A stretch of DNA of 64,000 bases, from contig NZ_FNPH01000004.1 of the NCBI RefSeq assembly GCF_900107255.1, positions 186,001-250,000 of the forward strand, written 5' to 3'. Shown here piece by piece: positions 45,987 through 56,162 of this stretch. The notes beneath the pieces are model-generated. The model worked only from the letters and a program-made list of their open reading frames with translations. It searched no databases and was not told where the DNA came from. Made by a program: the position numbers and the translations under genes. Numbering within the stretch: position 1 is the stretch's first letter; the number at the start of each line of letters is the position of its first letter. This stretch comes from Micromonospora pattaloongensis. Lineage in GTDB: Bacteria; Actinomycetota; Actinomycetes; Mycobacteriales; Micromonosporaceae.

Positions 45987-46954
45987 CGTGGGTGGCTTGG
46001 CGTCAGCAGCGCCCGCAGGTTCTGGCCAGCCTCGCCGTCATCGCTGCGGTGGCCGGGGTGGTGGTCTTCTTCCGCTTCGACGCGATGTCCTACATGCGGG
46101 ACAACGGCATCACCGGATGCCTGCGTGTCGACGAGGGCCGTTGCGAATCGGCCGCGATGAACGCCTTCAGCGACGAGTACACGTCGTACGTGTCGGTGAT
46201 TCCGCTGGTCCTGCTCTGCCTCCCGGTGCTGCTCGGGATGTTCGCCGGCGCGCCGCTGTTCGCCAGGGAGTTCGAGCACGGCACCCACATCTTCACGTTG
46301 ACCCAGTCGGTCGGGCGCACCCGCTGGTGGGCGACCAAATCGACGATCGCCGGCGTGCCGGTGGTGGTCGGGACGCTCGTCCTCGGTCTGGTCGCCACCT
46401 GGGGCCTGCGGCCGCTGAGCTACGTGGCGCACGGCCGGATGGTCACGCCCGGCTTCGAGACGCAGGGTCTGGTGCTTGCCGCCTACACTCTCGTGGCCTT
46501 CGCCGTGGGCGCGACGGCAGGGTTGCTCGCTCGCAACACCGTCGTCGCGATGGCCAGCACGATCGGGCTCTACCTGGTGCTGCTGGTGGGAGTCTCGGCC
46601 CTCGCCCGGCCGCACTACCTCGATCCGGTGGAAAACCGCGGGACGGTGGCCGAGGGAGCGGCGATCGGATCACAGAGCGGCCGGAGCCTGGTGCCCGACG
46701 ACGCTTGGCGGGTCGACTCCAGCTACTTCGACCCGTCCGGCCAAAAGGTCTCCTTCGACCCGTCCTCCTGCCGCAGCGCGGACAACAGCATCGAAAACTG
46801 CCTCACCCGGCAGAACATCGCGAGCCTGAGTGCCCGCTTCCACCCGGACAACCAGTTCTGGGGATTCCAGCTCATCGAGAGCGTCGTCTTCCTGGTCATC
46901 GCCGCGGCTCTGCTCGGCACCGGGGTGTGGGCGCTGCTGCGCCGCCTGCTGTGA
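45983..46954 (+). CDS. ABC transporter permease (ABC-2-like)
   Basis: 323 aa from ATG 45983 (ATGA overlap with the ATPase gene). Six hydrophobic segments: TM1 at about 15-32; a large extracytoplasmic loop with paired Cys (GCLRVDEGRCES); VIPLVLLCLPVLLGMFAGAP; two central segments around VPVVVGTLVLGLVATWG and AAYTLVAFAVGATAGLLA; VAMASTIGLYLVLLVGV; a second extracytoplasmic domain with CRSADNSIENC; and a final helix before ALLRRLL. Typical of YtrA-linked permeases. Substrate unknown. Confidence 0.85.
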   Translation: MTWVAWRQQRPQVLASLAVIAAVAGVVVFFRFDAMSYMRDNGITGCLRVDEGRCESAAMNAFSDEYTSYVSVIPLVLLCLPVLLGMFAGAPLFAREFEHGTHIFTLTQSVGRTRWWATKSTIAGVPVVVGTLVLGLVATWGLRPLSYVAHGRMVTPGFETQGLVLAAYTLVAFAVGATAGLLARNTVVAMASTIGLYLVLLVGVSALARPHYLDPVENRGTVAEGAAIGSQSGRSLVPDDAWRVDSSYFDPSGQKVSFDPSSCRSADNSIENCLTRQNIASLSARFHPDNQFWGFQLIESVVFLVIAAALLGTGVWALLRRLL

Positions 46955-46955
46955 C

Positions 46956-47203
46956 GACGGTGAAGTCGAACTGGGTGACCGGGTCGTGGTGGTTGCCGAC
47001 CACGATCACGTCGTCGCGGTCATCCGGTTCCAGGGACCCCGGTACCGGCCGGCCTGCCACCAACGGACAGGCCAGGTCGCGCAGGCCGCTCCCTCGAACG
47101 CCTGCATCCGGCCGAAGGTCGGGAACTGGCGCTCGTTGGTGGCCAGCCAGGCGCGCTGACGTGGGTTTTTCGGGGTCGGCTCAGGGCCTCGGTTGTTGGT
47201 CAT
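46956..47203 (-). pseudogene. frameshifted remnant of a TAP-type serine hydrolase (S33, TAP_C region)
   Basis: Read on the minus strand, ERQFPTFGRMQAFEGAACAT followed by WPVRWWQAGRYRGPWNR closely resembles the C-terminal TAP domain of actinobacterial tripeptidyl-aminopeptidase-like hydrolases (the C-x-x-WP and Y-x-GPWN pattern). Near 47006 the frame is lost at a TGA, and the expected continuation VIVVGNHHDPVTQFDF appears one frame over. The catalytic Ser domain is absent and the remnant stops where the ABC permease gene ends. Decayed fragment of a once larger gene. Confidence 0.65.
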
Positions 47204-47388
47204 CGCGGGACGGTTCGCACCTCGTGGAGAACGGCAAGCATCGGGTCGGCTCGAGCCAAAAGCTGTGGGGAACAGCGGAGAACCGTGGATGGTGATCCAC
47301 CAACGGCCGGGCAAGCGCCGGTTGATGTTGATAGGGTGGCTGGCAATGGCTTCTTAGCCTGCAACATTTTCGCAGGTCAGAGGCGGTT

Positions 47389-47481
47389 GGAGGCGTTCAG
47401 GCGGCTGGTGCCCCTCCCGGTCTTCAAAACCGGTGTGGCCCGGGATCCGGACCAGGCGGGTTCGATTCCCGTCCGCCTCCG
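47389..47481 (+). tRNA. selC: tRNA-Sec (anticodon UCA)
   Basis: 93 nt with the hallmarks of bacterial selenocysteine tRNA: long acceptor (GGAGGCG at 47389-47395 pairing with CGCCTCC at 47474-47480), anticodon stem CCGGT/ACCGG with loop CTTCAAA and anticodon TCA (47424-47426), a long variable arm (TGGCCCGG/CCGGACCA, one mismatch), and a T arm GCGGG-TTCGATT-CCCGT. The eighth acceptor pair is T-C, a mismatch. The discriminator is G (47481) and CCA is not encoded. It lies 98 bp upstream of selA in the same orientation. Confidence 0.93.
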
Positions 47482-47579
47482 CTGGGCGACAGTGGAACCT
47501 TCCGCCGGCACGCGCGGCGGGAGGGTCCGTCGGCACGGGTGGCGGCGGGTTCCGCCGGCACGGCGGTGGAAGGTGAGGC

Positions 47580-48893
<1,314 letters not shown>

Positions 48894-48894
48894 C

Positions 48895-50649
48895 GTGCAC
48901 GTCGTCGCCACCGCCGGCCATGTCGACCACGGCAAATCGACGCTGGTGCGCGCGCTGACCGGGATGGAGCCGGACCGCTGGGCCGAGGAACGGCGGCGGG
49001 GCATGACCATCGACCTCGGCTTCGCCTGGACCACGCTGCCCACCGGGGAGGCGGTGGCGTTCGTTGACGTTCCCGGGCACGAGCGGTTCGTGCCGAACAT
49101 GCTCACCGGGGTCGGCCCGGTGCCGGCCGCGCTCATCGTGGTGGCCGCCGACGGTGGTTGGATGCCGCAGTCCGCCGAGCATCTCGCCGCCCTCGACGCG
49201 CTCGACGTCCGGCACGGGCTGCTCGCGGTGACCCGTGCGGACCTGGCCGATCCCGCCGCCGCCGCGGAACGCGCACAGGCCGAGATCGCCAAGACGTCGC
49301 TGGGCGACGTCGAGGTGGTGACCGTCAGCGGCGCCACCGGCCGCGGCCTGCCCGAGCTGCGCGCCGCCCTGCACCGGCTCGTGGCGCGGCTGCCCGCGCC
49401 GCGGTCCGAGGCGCCGGTGCGGCTCTGGGTGGACCGTTGCTTCACCATCCGCGGCAGCGGCACGGTGGTGACCGGCACGCTCGGCGCCGGGCGGCTCGCG
49501 GTCGGCGACGAGCTGGAGCTGGCCGGCGCCGGGCGCACGGTGCGGGTGCGCGGGCTGCAGTCGCTGGGCCGCAGCGTCGAGGCGGCGCCCGCGGTGGCGC
49601 GGGTCGCGGTCAACCTGCGCGGCGTCGAACGCGACCAGGTACGCCGCGGCGACGCGCTGCTGAGCCCCGGTCATTTCCAGACCACCGAGCTGATCGACGT
49701 CCGGCTGCACGGCGACCCGGTCGCCGAGCTGCCGGCGGCGGTGATGCTGCACGTCGGGTCCGCGGCGGTCACCGCGCGGGTGCGTCCGCTCGGCGTCGAC
49801 ACCGCCCGGCTCCGGCTGTCCCGACCGCTGCCGCTGCGCGTCGGCGACCGCGCGCTGCTGCGTGACCCGGGACGGCACCACGTCGCCGGCGGTGTGACCG
49901 TGCTCGACGTCGTACCGCCGCCGCTGTCGCGGCGCGGGGCGGCCGCGAACCGGGCGGTCATCCTCGCCGGGATGGACGGCCGCCCGGACGAGCGCGACGA
50001 GCTGCGCCGGCGCGGGCTGATGCGCCGCGGCGAGCTGACCCGGATGGGGGTGCCCGTGACGACCGCGCCGGTGGCCGGCGACTGGCTCGCCGACCCGGAT
50101 CACTGGCGCGAGCTGCGCCGCCGGCTGGTCGCCGAGGTGACCCGGCACGCCCGCGATCAGCCGCTGGCGGCCGGCGCCCCGGTCGAGGCGCTGCGGCACG
50201 CGCTGGGGCTGCCGGACCGCGCGCTCGTGGAGGCGCTGGTCGCGGCGCCGCTGATCACCCGGGCCGGACGGGTCTCCGTCGCCGGTGCCGCCGGCGGGCT
50301 CCCCGAGTCGGTGGCCCGCGCCGTCGAGCGGGTTCGCGTCCATCTCACCGAGCGCCCGTTCCACGCCCCGGAGGCGGCCCGGCTCGCGGAGCTCGGACTC
50401 GGCCCGCGTGAGATCGGCGCGGCCGTGCGCGCGGGGGCGCTGCTGCGGGTCGCCGACGGCGTCGTGCTGCTGCCCGGCGCGCCCGACGAGGCGGTGCGGG
50501 TGCTGGCCCGGCTGCCGCAGCCGTTTACGCTCAGCCAGGCCCGGCAGGCGCTGGACACGACCCGGCGGGTGGCCGTGCCGCTGCTGGAGCTTCTCGATCG
50601 GCGCGGCGCCACCCGCCGCGGCGACGACGCCACCCGCACCGTCGCGTAG
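48895..50649 (+). CDS. selB: selenocysteine-specific elongation factor SelB
   Basis: 584 aa from GTG 48895, directly after selA. The GTPase domain begins VVATAGHVDHGKSTLVRALT (P-loop), with FVDVPGHERFVPNML (G3) and a G4-like TRAD. EF-Tu-like domains 2 and 3 follow (about 175-370), then a C-terminal set of winged-helix modules (about 380-580) that in SelB bind the SECIS hairpin (final helix region QARQALDTTRRVAVPLLELL). It delivers Sec-tRNA(Sec) to the fdhA UGA. Confidence 0.95.
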   Translation: MHVVATAGHVDHGKSTLVRALTGMEPDRWAEERRRGMTIDLGFAWTTLPTGEAVAFVDVPGHERFVPNMLTGVGPVPAALIVVAADGGWMPQSAEHLAALDALDVRHGLLAVTRADLADPAAAAERAQAEIAKTSLGDVEVVTVSGATGRGLPELRAALHRLVARLPAPRSEAPVRLWVDRCFTIRGSGTVVTGTLGAGRLAVGDELELAGAGRTVRVRGLQSLGRSVEAAPAVARVAVNLRGVERDQVRRGDALLSPGHFQTTELIDVRLHGDPVAELPAAVMLHVGSAAVTARVRPLGVDTARLRLSRPLPLRVGDRALLRDPGRHHVAGGVTVLDVVPPPLSRRGAAANRAVILAGMDGRPDERDELRRRGLMRRGELTRMGVPVTTAPVAGDWLADPDHWRELRRRLVAEVTRHARDQPLAAGAPVEALRHALGLPDRALVEALVAAPLITRAGRVSVAGAAGGLPESVARAVERVRVHLTERPFHAPEAARLAELGLGPREIGAAVRAGALLRVADGVVLLPGAPDEAVRVLARLPQPFTLSQARQALDTTRRVAVPLLELLDRRGATRRGDDATRTVA

Positions 50650-50652
50650 GGA

Positions 50653-50697
50653 CGCCGTCTGTCGCATTCAGCGCAGGAAGGTGCCTTCCTGACGGCG
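50653..50697. terminator. nested hairpin terminator after selB
   Basis: An outer 7-bp stem CGCCGTC/GACGGCG (50653-50659, 50691-50697) encloses an inner CAGGAAGG-TG-CCTTCCTG hairpin (50674-50691), between converging selB and GAF genes. The two stems share G50691, so one pair must open. Confidence 0.65.
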
Positions 50698-50702
50698 GTT
50701 CG

Positions 50703-51494
50703 TTAGCGCCGCACGTACGCGGCGAGCCCGCCGAGCGCCTCGTCGGCCACGAACACCGACGGCACCTGCAGGATCACCTCCTCGGCGTGCGCGGTGCACG
50801 CCCAGGCCGAATCGCCCCACGAGTCGGCGACCTTGAGCTCCGCCGGCTTCGCGCATGGCCGTCGGCCGCCCAGCTCGCACGCGCTCGGGTGCTCCCGCGC
50901 GCTCGCCGCGGCGGCGGCGACCCGCATCTGCTCGGCGAGGCGCGCCGCGCGTTCGGCCCGCTCGTCGGCCTCGGCGCGCAGCTCCCGTTCGGCGCGCACC
51001 GCCCGGATCGCCGACAGCCGCAGCTCCAGCTGCTGCATCACCACGGCGGCGAGCTCGGAGAGGACGGCGGCCTGTGCGGGCGTGACCTCGCGGGGCTCGC
51101 TGTCGATGACGTTGACCGTGCCCAGCCGGTGCCCGTCGCGGGTCGTGATCGGCGCCGCGGCGTAGAACCGCAGACCCAGCGCGCCCCGCACCAGCGGATG
51201 ATCGATGGTACGGGGGTCGACCGCGGCGTCGTTGACCACGTACGGGCCGTCCTGCAGGACCGCCGACGCGCACAGCCCCGGCTCGACGCCGATCTGGCTG
51301 ACCCCGTCCAGCCCTTCACAGGCGGCGAACCACACCCGGTCGGCGTCCACGATGGTCACGGTGGCGATCGGGGTCCCGAAGACCGTCGCCGCGATCCGCG
51401 CGACCGGGTCGAAGGCGCCGTCCCGGGGGGTGTCGAGGATCTCGTACCGGCGTACCGCCGCGAGCCGGTCCTCGCCCACCACGTCGGTGCTCAT
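50703..51494 (-). CDS. GAF-domain signalling protein with C-terminal Cys/His motif
   Basis: 263 aa from ATG 51494 with GAGGGG upstream. The GAF domain (about 12-155) shows RRYEILDTPRDGAFD, VTIVDADRVWF and GTVNVIDSEPREVTPAQ. A coiled-coil (about 160-200, Ala/Glu/Arg-rich) and a C-terminal module (about 205-263) follow. That module has spaced Cys/His (ACELGGRRPC and WACTAHAEE), possibly a small metal site. There is no output enzyme, so it may modulate a partner. Lies next to, and diverges from, the GGDEF-EAL gene, suggesting a c-di-GMP connection. Confidence 0.75.
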   Translation of the reverse strand: MSTDVVGEDRLAAVRRYEILDTPRDGAFDPVARIAATVFGTPIATVTIVDADRVWFAACEGLDGVSQIGVEPGLCASAVLQDGPYVVNDAAVDPRTIDHPLVRGALGLRFYAAAPITTRDGHRLGTVNVIDSEPREVTPAQAAVLSELAAVVMQQLELRLSAIRAVRAERELRAEADERAERAARLAEQMRVAAAAASAREHPSACELGGRRPCAKPAELKVADSWGDSAWACTAHAEEVILQVPSVFVADEALGGLAAYVRR

Positions 51495-51638
51495 CTCGGT
51501 CCCCTCACTGCTGCCGTGTGTGTCCGGGCCGCCCGCGACCATACCCCTTTTTGATCAGCGTCACACCGCCGGCCGGCGTCGGGTGAACCCCTCAGCTCCG
51601 CGCGGACGCGACCGATCAGGCGAAACGGAGGTGTGCGT

Positions 51639-53930
51639 ATGGCGGGGACCGGACTGCGGGTCGCGGTGGTCGTCACCGTGGGCGCCGCCGCGCAGGCCGC
51701 CGCGCACTGGCTGCCGACCCGGATCGGGAACATCACCGTCGGGGTGCTGCTGACCGCCATCGCGGGTTACGCCGCGCTCGGCTACGGGCGGCAGGCGCGG
51801 GTCGCGCGCGGACGCGAGCGGGTCGGTCGGGCCCTCGCCGCGCTCTCCCTGGGCGCATGGACGCTCCAGCTCGCCCTCTACGTGGCGGCCGACACCGCCG
51901 GCGTCGTCCCGTCCGCCTGGTTCGACCTCGTCGCCGGTCTGCTGGCGCTCTGCGCCGCTCCCGCGGCGCTGCTGCTCCTCTCGCCGGCCGCCGCCGGCGC
52001 GGCCGTGCGCCTGCGCCGCTTCATCGACGGCGCGATGATCTTCGGTGCGCTGTTCTTCGTCGCCTGGCACCTGGTCATCGAGCGCGCGGTCGCGTCGGCG
52101 GACCCGCGGCTGGTCGGGCTCATCCTGCTGGTGCCGGCGCTGGAGCTCGGCACCGCCGCGATCGCCATCGTTCTGCTGTCCCGCAGCGTGCCACGCGGGT
52201 CGCAGGCGCTGACGTTCCTCGCCGTCGCGATGCTGCTGTTCGCGATGAGCACGTTGGTGGATCTCTACAACCGGGGGGAGGGGCGCTCGTCGTACGCGTG
52301 GGGCGGCGCGGCGGGTTTCGTCGTCGCCACCATGCTCGCCGCCCTCGCCAGCCGGTACCCCCTGCCGCCGCCGAGCTCCATCGAGGACCAGTACGGCGGC
52401 CCGTGGGCGCTGCTGCCGTTCGCCCCCGTGGCGATCGGGTTCGGCCTGGCGGTCGGGGTGCTGACCACCACCGGCACGCTGCCGGCGGTGCTGCTCTGGG
52501 TGTTGCTCGGCACCGGGGGCATCGTCATCGTCCGGCAGTACCTGAGCCTGCGGACGAACCAGACGCTCCTGCGTGACCTGGGCGAGCAGCGGGAACGGCT
52601 GGAGTACCAGGCGTACCACGACGCGCTGACCGGGCTGGCCAACCGCACCAAGTTCATCGCCCGGGCGTCCGACGCGCTCGCCACCGCCCGCGACGACGCC
52701 GCGACCGGGGTGATTCTGTTCGACCTTGACGGCTTCAAGGACGTCAACGACACGCTGGGCCACGCGGCCGGCGACGAGCTGCTGACCGCGGTGGCGGACC
52801 GGCTGCGCGCCGGCGTCCGCGACAACGGCCTGGTGGCGCGGCTCGGCGGCGACGAGTTCGTCGTACTCCTGACCGAGCTGGCGGATCCGGCGGAGGCCGA
52901 TGCCACCGCGGCGGCCATCCTGGGGGAGCTCGCGGTGCCGCTGCCGGCCGCCGGCCGGCCGCTCGCCGTGCACGCCAGCGCGGGGCTCGCGGTCGCGCGC
53001 GGACGATCCGAGGACGTCGACACGCTGCTGAGCCACGCCGATCTCGCGCTCTACCAGGCGAAGGCGGACGGCAAGGGCCGGCTGTGCCGGTTCGACCCGG
53101 CGCTGCACGCGGCGGACTTCGACCGCCGGCAGCGGGAGACGGAGCTGCGGCAGGCGCTGCCGCGCGGCGAGTTCGAGCTGTACTACCAGCCGATCGTCGC
53201 GCTCGACGGGGAAGTGATCGTCGGCGTGGAGGCGCTGCTGCGCTGGCGGCATCCGCGGCTCGGTGTGCTCGCTCCGCCGGCGTTCCTGGACCTCGCGGAG
53301 TCGATCGGTCTGCTGCCGGAGCTCGGCGCCTGGGTGTTGCGCGAGGCGTGCGCGCGGGGCGTGGGGTGGGAGCGGACGCGCCCCGGGTTCGAGCTGAACG
53401 TGAACCTGTCGGCCAGCCAGCTGACCGATCCGGATCTGGTCGCCCGGGTGCGGGACACGCTCGCCGAGACCGGATTCCCGGCCCGGCTGCTGACGCTGGA
53501 GCTCACCGAGACGGTCGTGCTGACCGACGTGCCCGGCGCCGCCCGGGTCCTGGCGGCGCTGCGGGAGCTCGGCGTGCGCATCGCGCTCGACGACTTCGGC
53601 ACCGGCTACTCCTCGCTCAACCACCTCGCGGTGCTCCCGGTCGACTCCCTCAAGATCGACAAATCGTTCGTGCAGGCCATGACCGGCGCCGGCGGCGGGA
53701 CCGTCGCCCGGGCCGTGCTGCAGATCGCCCGCACCTTCGGGCTGTCGCCGGTCGCCGAGGGCGTGGAGGACGCCGCGCAGGCCCGGCAGCTGCGGGAGCT
53801 GAACTGCCCACAGGCCCAGGGCTACCACTTCGCCCGGCCGATGCCGGCGGCGCAACTCGGCGCGCTGCTGTCCACGGCATCCGCCGGCAACCCCGACGAG
53901 TGGATCCTCGGCCTCCGACCGGGCGCCTGA
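51639..53930 (+). CDS. membrane-bound GGDEF-EAL protein (c-di-GMP turnover)
   Basis: 763 aa from ATG 51639, seven bases after GGAGG. Nine or ten hydrophobic helices (about 1-305) form a membrane sensor. The GGDEF domain (about 325-485) has DALTGLANRTKF, FDLDGFKDVNDTLGHAAGD and an intact LGGDEF loop. No RxxD inhibitory site is seen. The EAL domain (about 500-745) keeps GVEALLRWRHP, NVNLSASQL, DDFGTGYSSLNHL, LKIDKSF and AEGVED, so phosphodiesterase activity is likely. Both activities are possible, with the net direction set by the signal. Confidence 0.9.
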   Translation: MAGTGLRVAVVVTVGAAAQAAAHWLPTRIGNITVGVLLTAIAGYAALGYGRQARVARGRERVGRALAALSLGAWTLQLALYVAADTAGVVPSAWFDLVAGLLALCAAPAALLLLSPAAAGAAVRLRRFIDGAMIFGALFFVAWHLVIERAVASADPRLVGLILLVPALELGTAAIAIVLLSRSVPRGSQALTFLAVAMLLFAMSTLVDLYNRGEGRSSYAWGGAAGFVVATMLAALASRYPLPPPSSIEDQYGGPWALLPFAPVAIGFGLAVGVLTTTGTLPAVLLWVLLGTGGIVIVRQYLSLRTNQTLLRDLGEQRERLEYQAYHDALTGLANRTKFIARASDALATARDDAATGVILFDLDGFKDVNDTLGHAAGDELLTAVADRLRAGVRDNGLVARLGGDEFVVLLTELADPAEADATAAAILGELAVPLPAAGRPLAVHASAGLAVARGRSEDVDTLLSHADLALYQAKADGKGRLCRFDPALHAADFDRRQRETELRQALPRGEFELYYQPIVALDGEVIVGVEALLRWRHPRLGVLAPPAFLDLAESIGLLPELGAWVLREACARGVGWERTRPGFELNVNLSASQLTDPDLVARVRDTLAETGFPARLLTLELTETVVLTDVPGAARVLAALRELGVRIALDDFGTGYSSLNHLAVLPVDSLKIDKSFVQAMTGAGGGTVARAVLQIARTFGLSPVAEGVEDAAQARQLRELNCPQAQGYHFARPMPAAQLGALLSTASAGNPDEWILGLRPGA

Positions 53931-53931
53931 C

Positions 53932-55359
53932 TCACGTCCGCCCGGCGCGGCGCCCCGCGACGATGTCGGCGACCGCCGCGGCGAGCGCGATCAGGACGAA
54001 GCCGATCGCGATCAGCAGGCCGTCCCGGAACGCCCGCGACCAGCCGCCCCGCGTCGCGGCGAGCACCGCGAAGAACGCGGAGCTGACCGCGGCGATGCCG
54101 AGCGCCGCGCCGATCCGCTGCGCGGTCTGCAACATGCCCGCCGCGCTGCCGGCCTGCGGCAGTGGCACCTCCGACAGCGTCAGCGTCTGGTTCGGGGTGA
54201 TCACGAGTCCGCTGCCGAGGCCGGCGAGCAGCAGCGGCGCGGCGGTCGCCAGCGGCGCGTCGTGGCCGGGCACGAAGTGCAGCGCGACGACCGTCGCGGC
54301 GAGCCCGGCGGTGACCACCACCAGCCCGACGGCGACCAGCGGGCGGCCGAACCGGTTGACGATCCGGCCGCCGAGCGCGGCGGCCAGCGCGGAGCCGACC
54401 GCGAACGGCGTGATCGCCAGGCCGGCCCCCAGCGCGCTGTAGCGCAGACCGTTCTGCAGGTAGACGCTGAAGATGAAGAAGATCGAGGTGAAGCCGGCGA
54501 AGTAGAGCAGCGCGATGACCGCGCCGAGGGTGTACGACCGCACGCGGAACAGGGACAGATCGAAGACCGGCTGCCCGCGGCGGGCGAACCGGCGTTCCCA
54601 CGCGGCGAACCCGGCGAGCGCCGCGACCCCGGCCGGCACCAGCAGCCACTTCACCGGCGTCTGCCACTGCCGCTGCTGTACCAGCGGCAACAGCAGGAGC
54701 ACCACCCCGAGGCCGAGCAGCAGCACGCCGACCGGGTCGAGGGTCTGCCGCCGTCGCCGGCCGTCCGGGTTCGGCGGGATCAGCCGCCACCCGAGCAGGA
54801 CGGCGGCGATGCCGACCGGGACGTTGACGTAGAACACCCAGCGCCAGCCCTCCTGCGCCCCGCCCAACTGGATCAGCATTCCGCCGAGCAGCGGTCCGAT
54901 CGCGGTGGAGATGCCGACGGTCGCGCCGAGCGCCCCGAACGGCCGGCCCCGTTCCGCGCCGGTGAACAGCTGCTGGATCAGGCCGTACACCTGGGGGCTG
55001 ACCACCCCGGCCGCGGCGCCCTGCACGAGCCGGGCGGCGATCAGCGCGCCGGGGGACCAGGCCAGCCCGGCGGCCGCGCTGGCCAGGGTGAACACGGCGA
55101 TCCCGACGACGAACGCCCCGCGCCGGCCGTGCGCGTCACCGAACCGCCCGGCGGGCACCAGCACCAGCCCGAAGGTCAGCGCGTACCCGGAGAGCACCCA
55201 TTGCAGCTCGCTGGCGTTCGCCTGCAGCGCAGCCTGCACAGAGGGGATCGCGACGTTGACGATGCTGACGTCCAGCAGGGTCATGAAGGTCGCCGAGATA
55301 CCCACCGCCACCCCCGGCCAGCGCCGCGCCACGCCGCCACGGTCGGCCGGACGGGTCAC
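53932..55359 (-). CDS. DHA2-family (EmrB/QacA) MFS drug exporter
   Basis: 475 aa, about 14 transmembrane helices. The GTG at 55359 overlaps the DUF4142 gene stop (GTGA). Motifs: TFMTLLDVSIVNVAIPSVQ in TM1 (with D-x-x-x-VNVALP-like signature), GRFGDAHGRRG (motif A) and GATVGISTAIGPLLGGMLIQ (motif C of drug/proton antiporters). Likely exports a hydrophobic or cationic compound. Coupling to an exported DUF4142 protein is unusual. Confidence 0.9.
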   Translation of the reverse strand: MTRPADRGGVARRWPGVAVGISATFMTLLDVSIVNVAIPSVQAALQANASELQWVLSGYALTFGLVLVPAGRFGDAHGRRGAFVVGIAVFTLASAAAGLAWSPGALIAARLVQGAAAGVVSPQVYGLIQQLFTGAERGRPFGALGATVGISTAIGPLLGGMLIQLGGAQEGWRWVFYVNVPVGIAAVLLGWRLIPPNPDGRRRRQTLDPVGVLLLGLGVVLLLLPLVQQRQWQTPVKWLLVPAGVAALAGFAAWERRFARRGQPVFDLSLFRVRSYTLGAVIALLYFAGFTSIFFIFSVYLQNGLRYSALGAGLAITPFAVGSALAAALGGRIVNRFGRPLVAVGLVVVTAGLAATVVALHFVPGHDAPLATAAPLLLAGLGSGLVITPNQTLTLSEVPLPQAGSAAGMLQTAQRIGAALGIAAVSSAFFAVLAATRGGWSRAFRDGLLIAIGFVLIALAAAVADIVAGRRAGRT

Positions 55360-56012
55360 CGCCGGGTCGGCCGGGGAGGTGGCGGTGTGGCGTCCGGCGG
55401 CGGTGGCGGTGTGGCGCCCGGCGGTGGCGGTGGCACGTCGGTCGGGCTCGTTGCGGGCGTCGCCGTGCTGCCGGTGGTCATGCCGAGGCTCTGCGCCAGG
55501 TCCCGCAGCGCGTCCTCGTGCGACTGGATGACCGGCAGCGACTGCTTGGCGACCCGCTTCGCGCGCGAGTCGGAGGAGCGGCTGGAAAGCTCCATCTCCG
55601 CCGACTGGCGCAACCGCAGGTGCTCCTCCTGTTGGGTGAGCACGAACTGCGCGTTGAACTCCGTACCCTCGGCGCCGCGCAACTTGTCGAGCGCGGCCTG
55701 CTGGGTCTCGGTCGGCGCGCCCGGCAGCGACACGCGCAGCCGCGACGCCGCCGTGCCCAGCTTCCGATCGAGGTCGCCGTGGTCGCCGACCAGCCGGATC
55801 CCGAAGTCCCGGATCGGCATGTTGGTCGCCTTCTGCTCCGCGAGCTTGCCGGCTTCGATCACCGCCAGGTGCCCCTGGTGCGCGGCGCGCAGGAACTGCC
55901 GGTCCTGCTCCGGCACGCCGTGCGGCGCGGCGGCCGCCGGCGTGGCCGTGCCGGGCAGCAGGGCGAGCGCCGCCAGGACGGCGCCGAACCCGGAAAGGGC
56001 TAGCCGAGACAT
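55356..56012 (-). CDS. secreted DUF4142 protein with Pro-rich tail
   Basis: 218 aa from ATG 56012 with AGGGGGA upstream. A signal peptide ends near ATPAAAAP (about residue 29). The DUF4142 domain (about 33-175) has [20 protein letters not shown] and [18 protein letters not shown], aligned with the protein at 4825-5535. The tail is [16 protein letters not shown]-like, a probable cell-wall spacer. Upstream partner of the DHA2 exporter gene by 4-bp overlap. Function of the domain is unknown. Confidence 0.85.
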   Translation of the reverse strand: MSRLALSGFGAVLAALALLPGTATPAAAAPHGVPEQDRQFLRAAHQGHLAVIEAGKLAEQKATNMPIRDFGIRLVGDHGDLDRKLGTAASRLRVSLPGAPTETQQAALDKLRGAEGTEFNAQFVLTQQEEHLRLRQSAEMELSSRSSDSRAKRVAKQSLPVIQSHEDALRDLAQSLGMTTGSTATPATSPTDVPPPPPGATPPPPPDATPPPPRPTRR

Positions 56013-56162
56013 CCGCGTCCCCCTGTGACTCGTCGGGGTGCGCGCTTACCCGACCCGCCGGCGGCTATGCCGGGCCGACCCGCCGTCAGGCCCGGTGTTT
56101 CTCCTCACGTCGGCTGCTCCGTTGCCGATCGGGTGCGTAATGAGCCCAAAGGAGGGTGCGAG

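Noticed and set aside
47340-47388. Promoter for tRNA-Sec
   Set aside because: TTGATG/TTGATA elements are visible upstream (47322-47333), but no acceptable -10 at proper spacing, so none is claimed.
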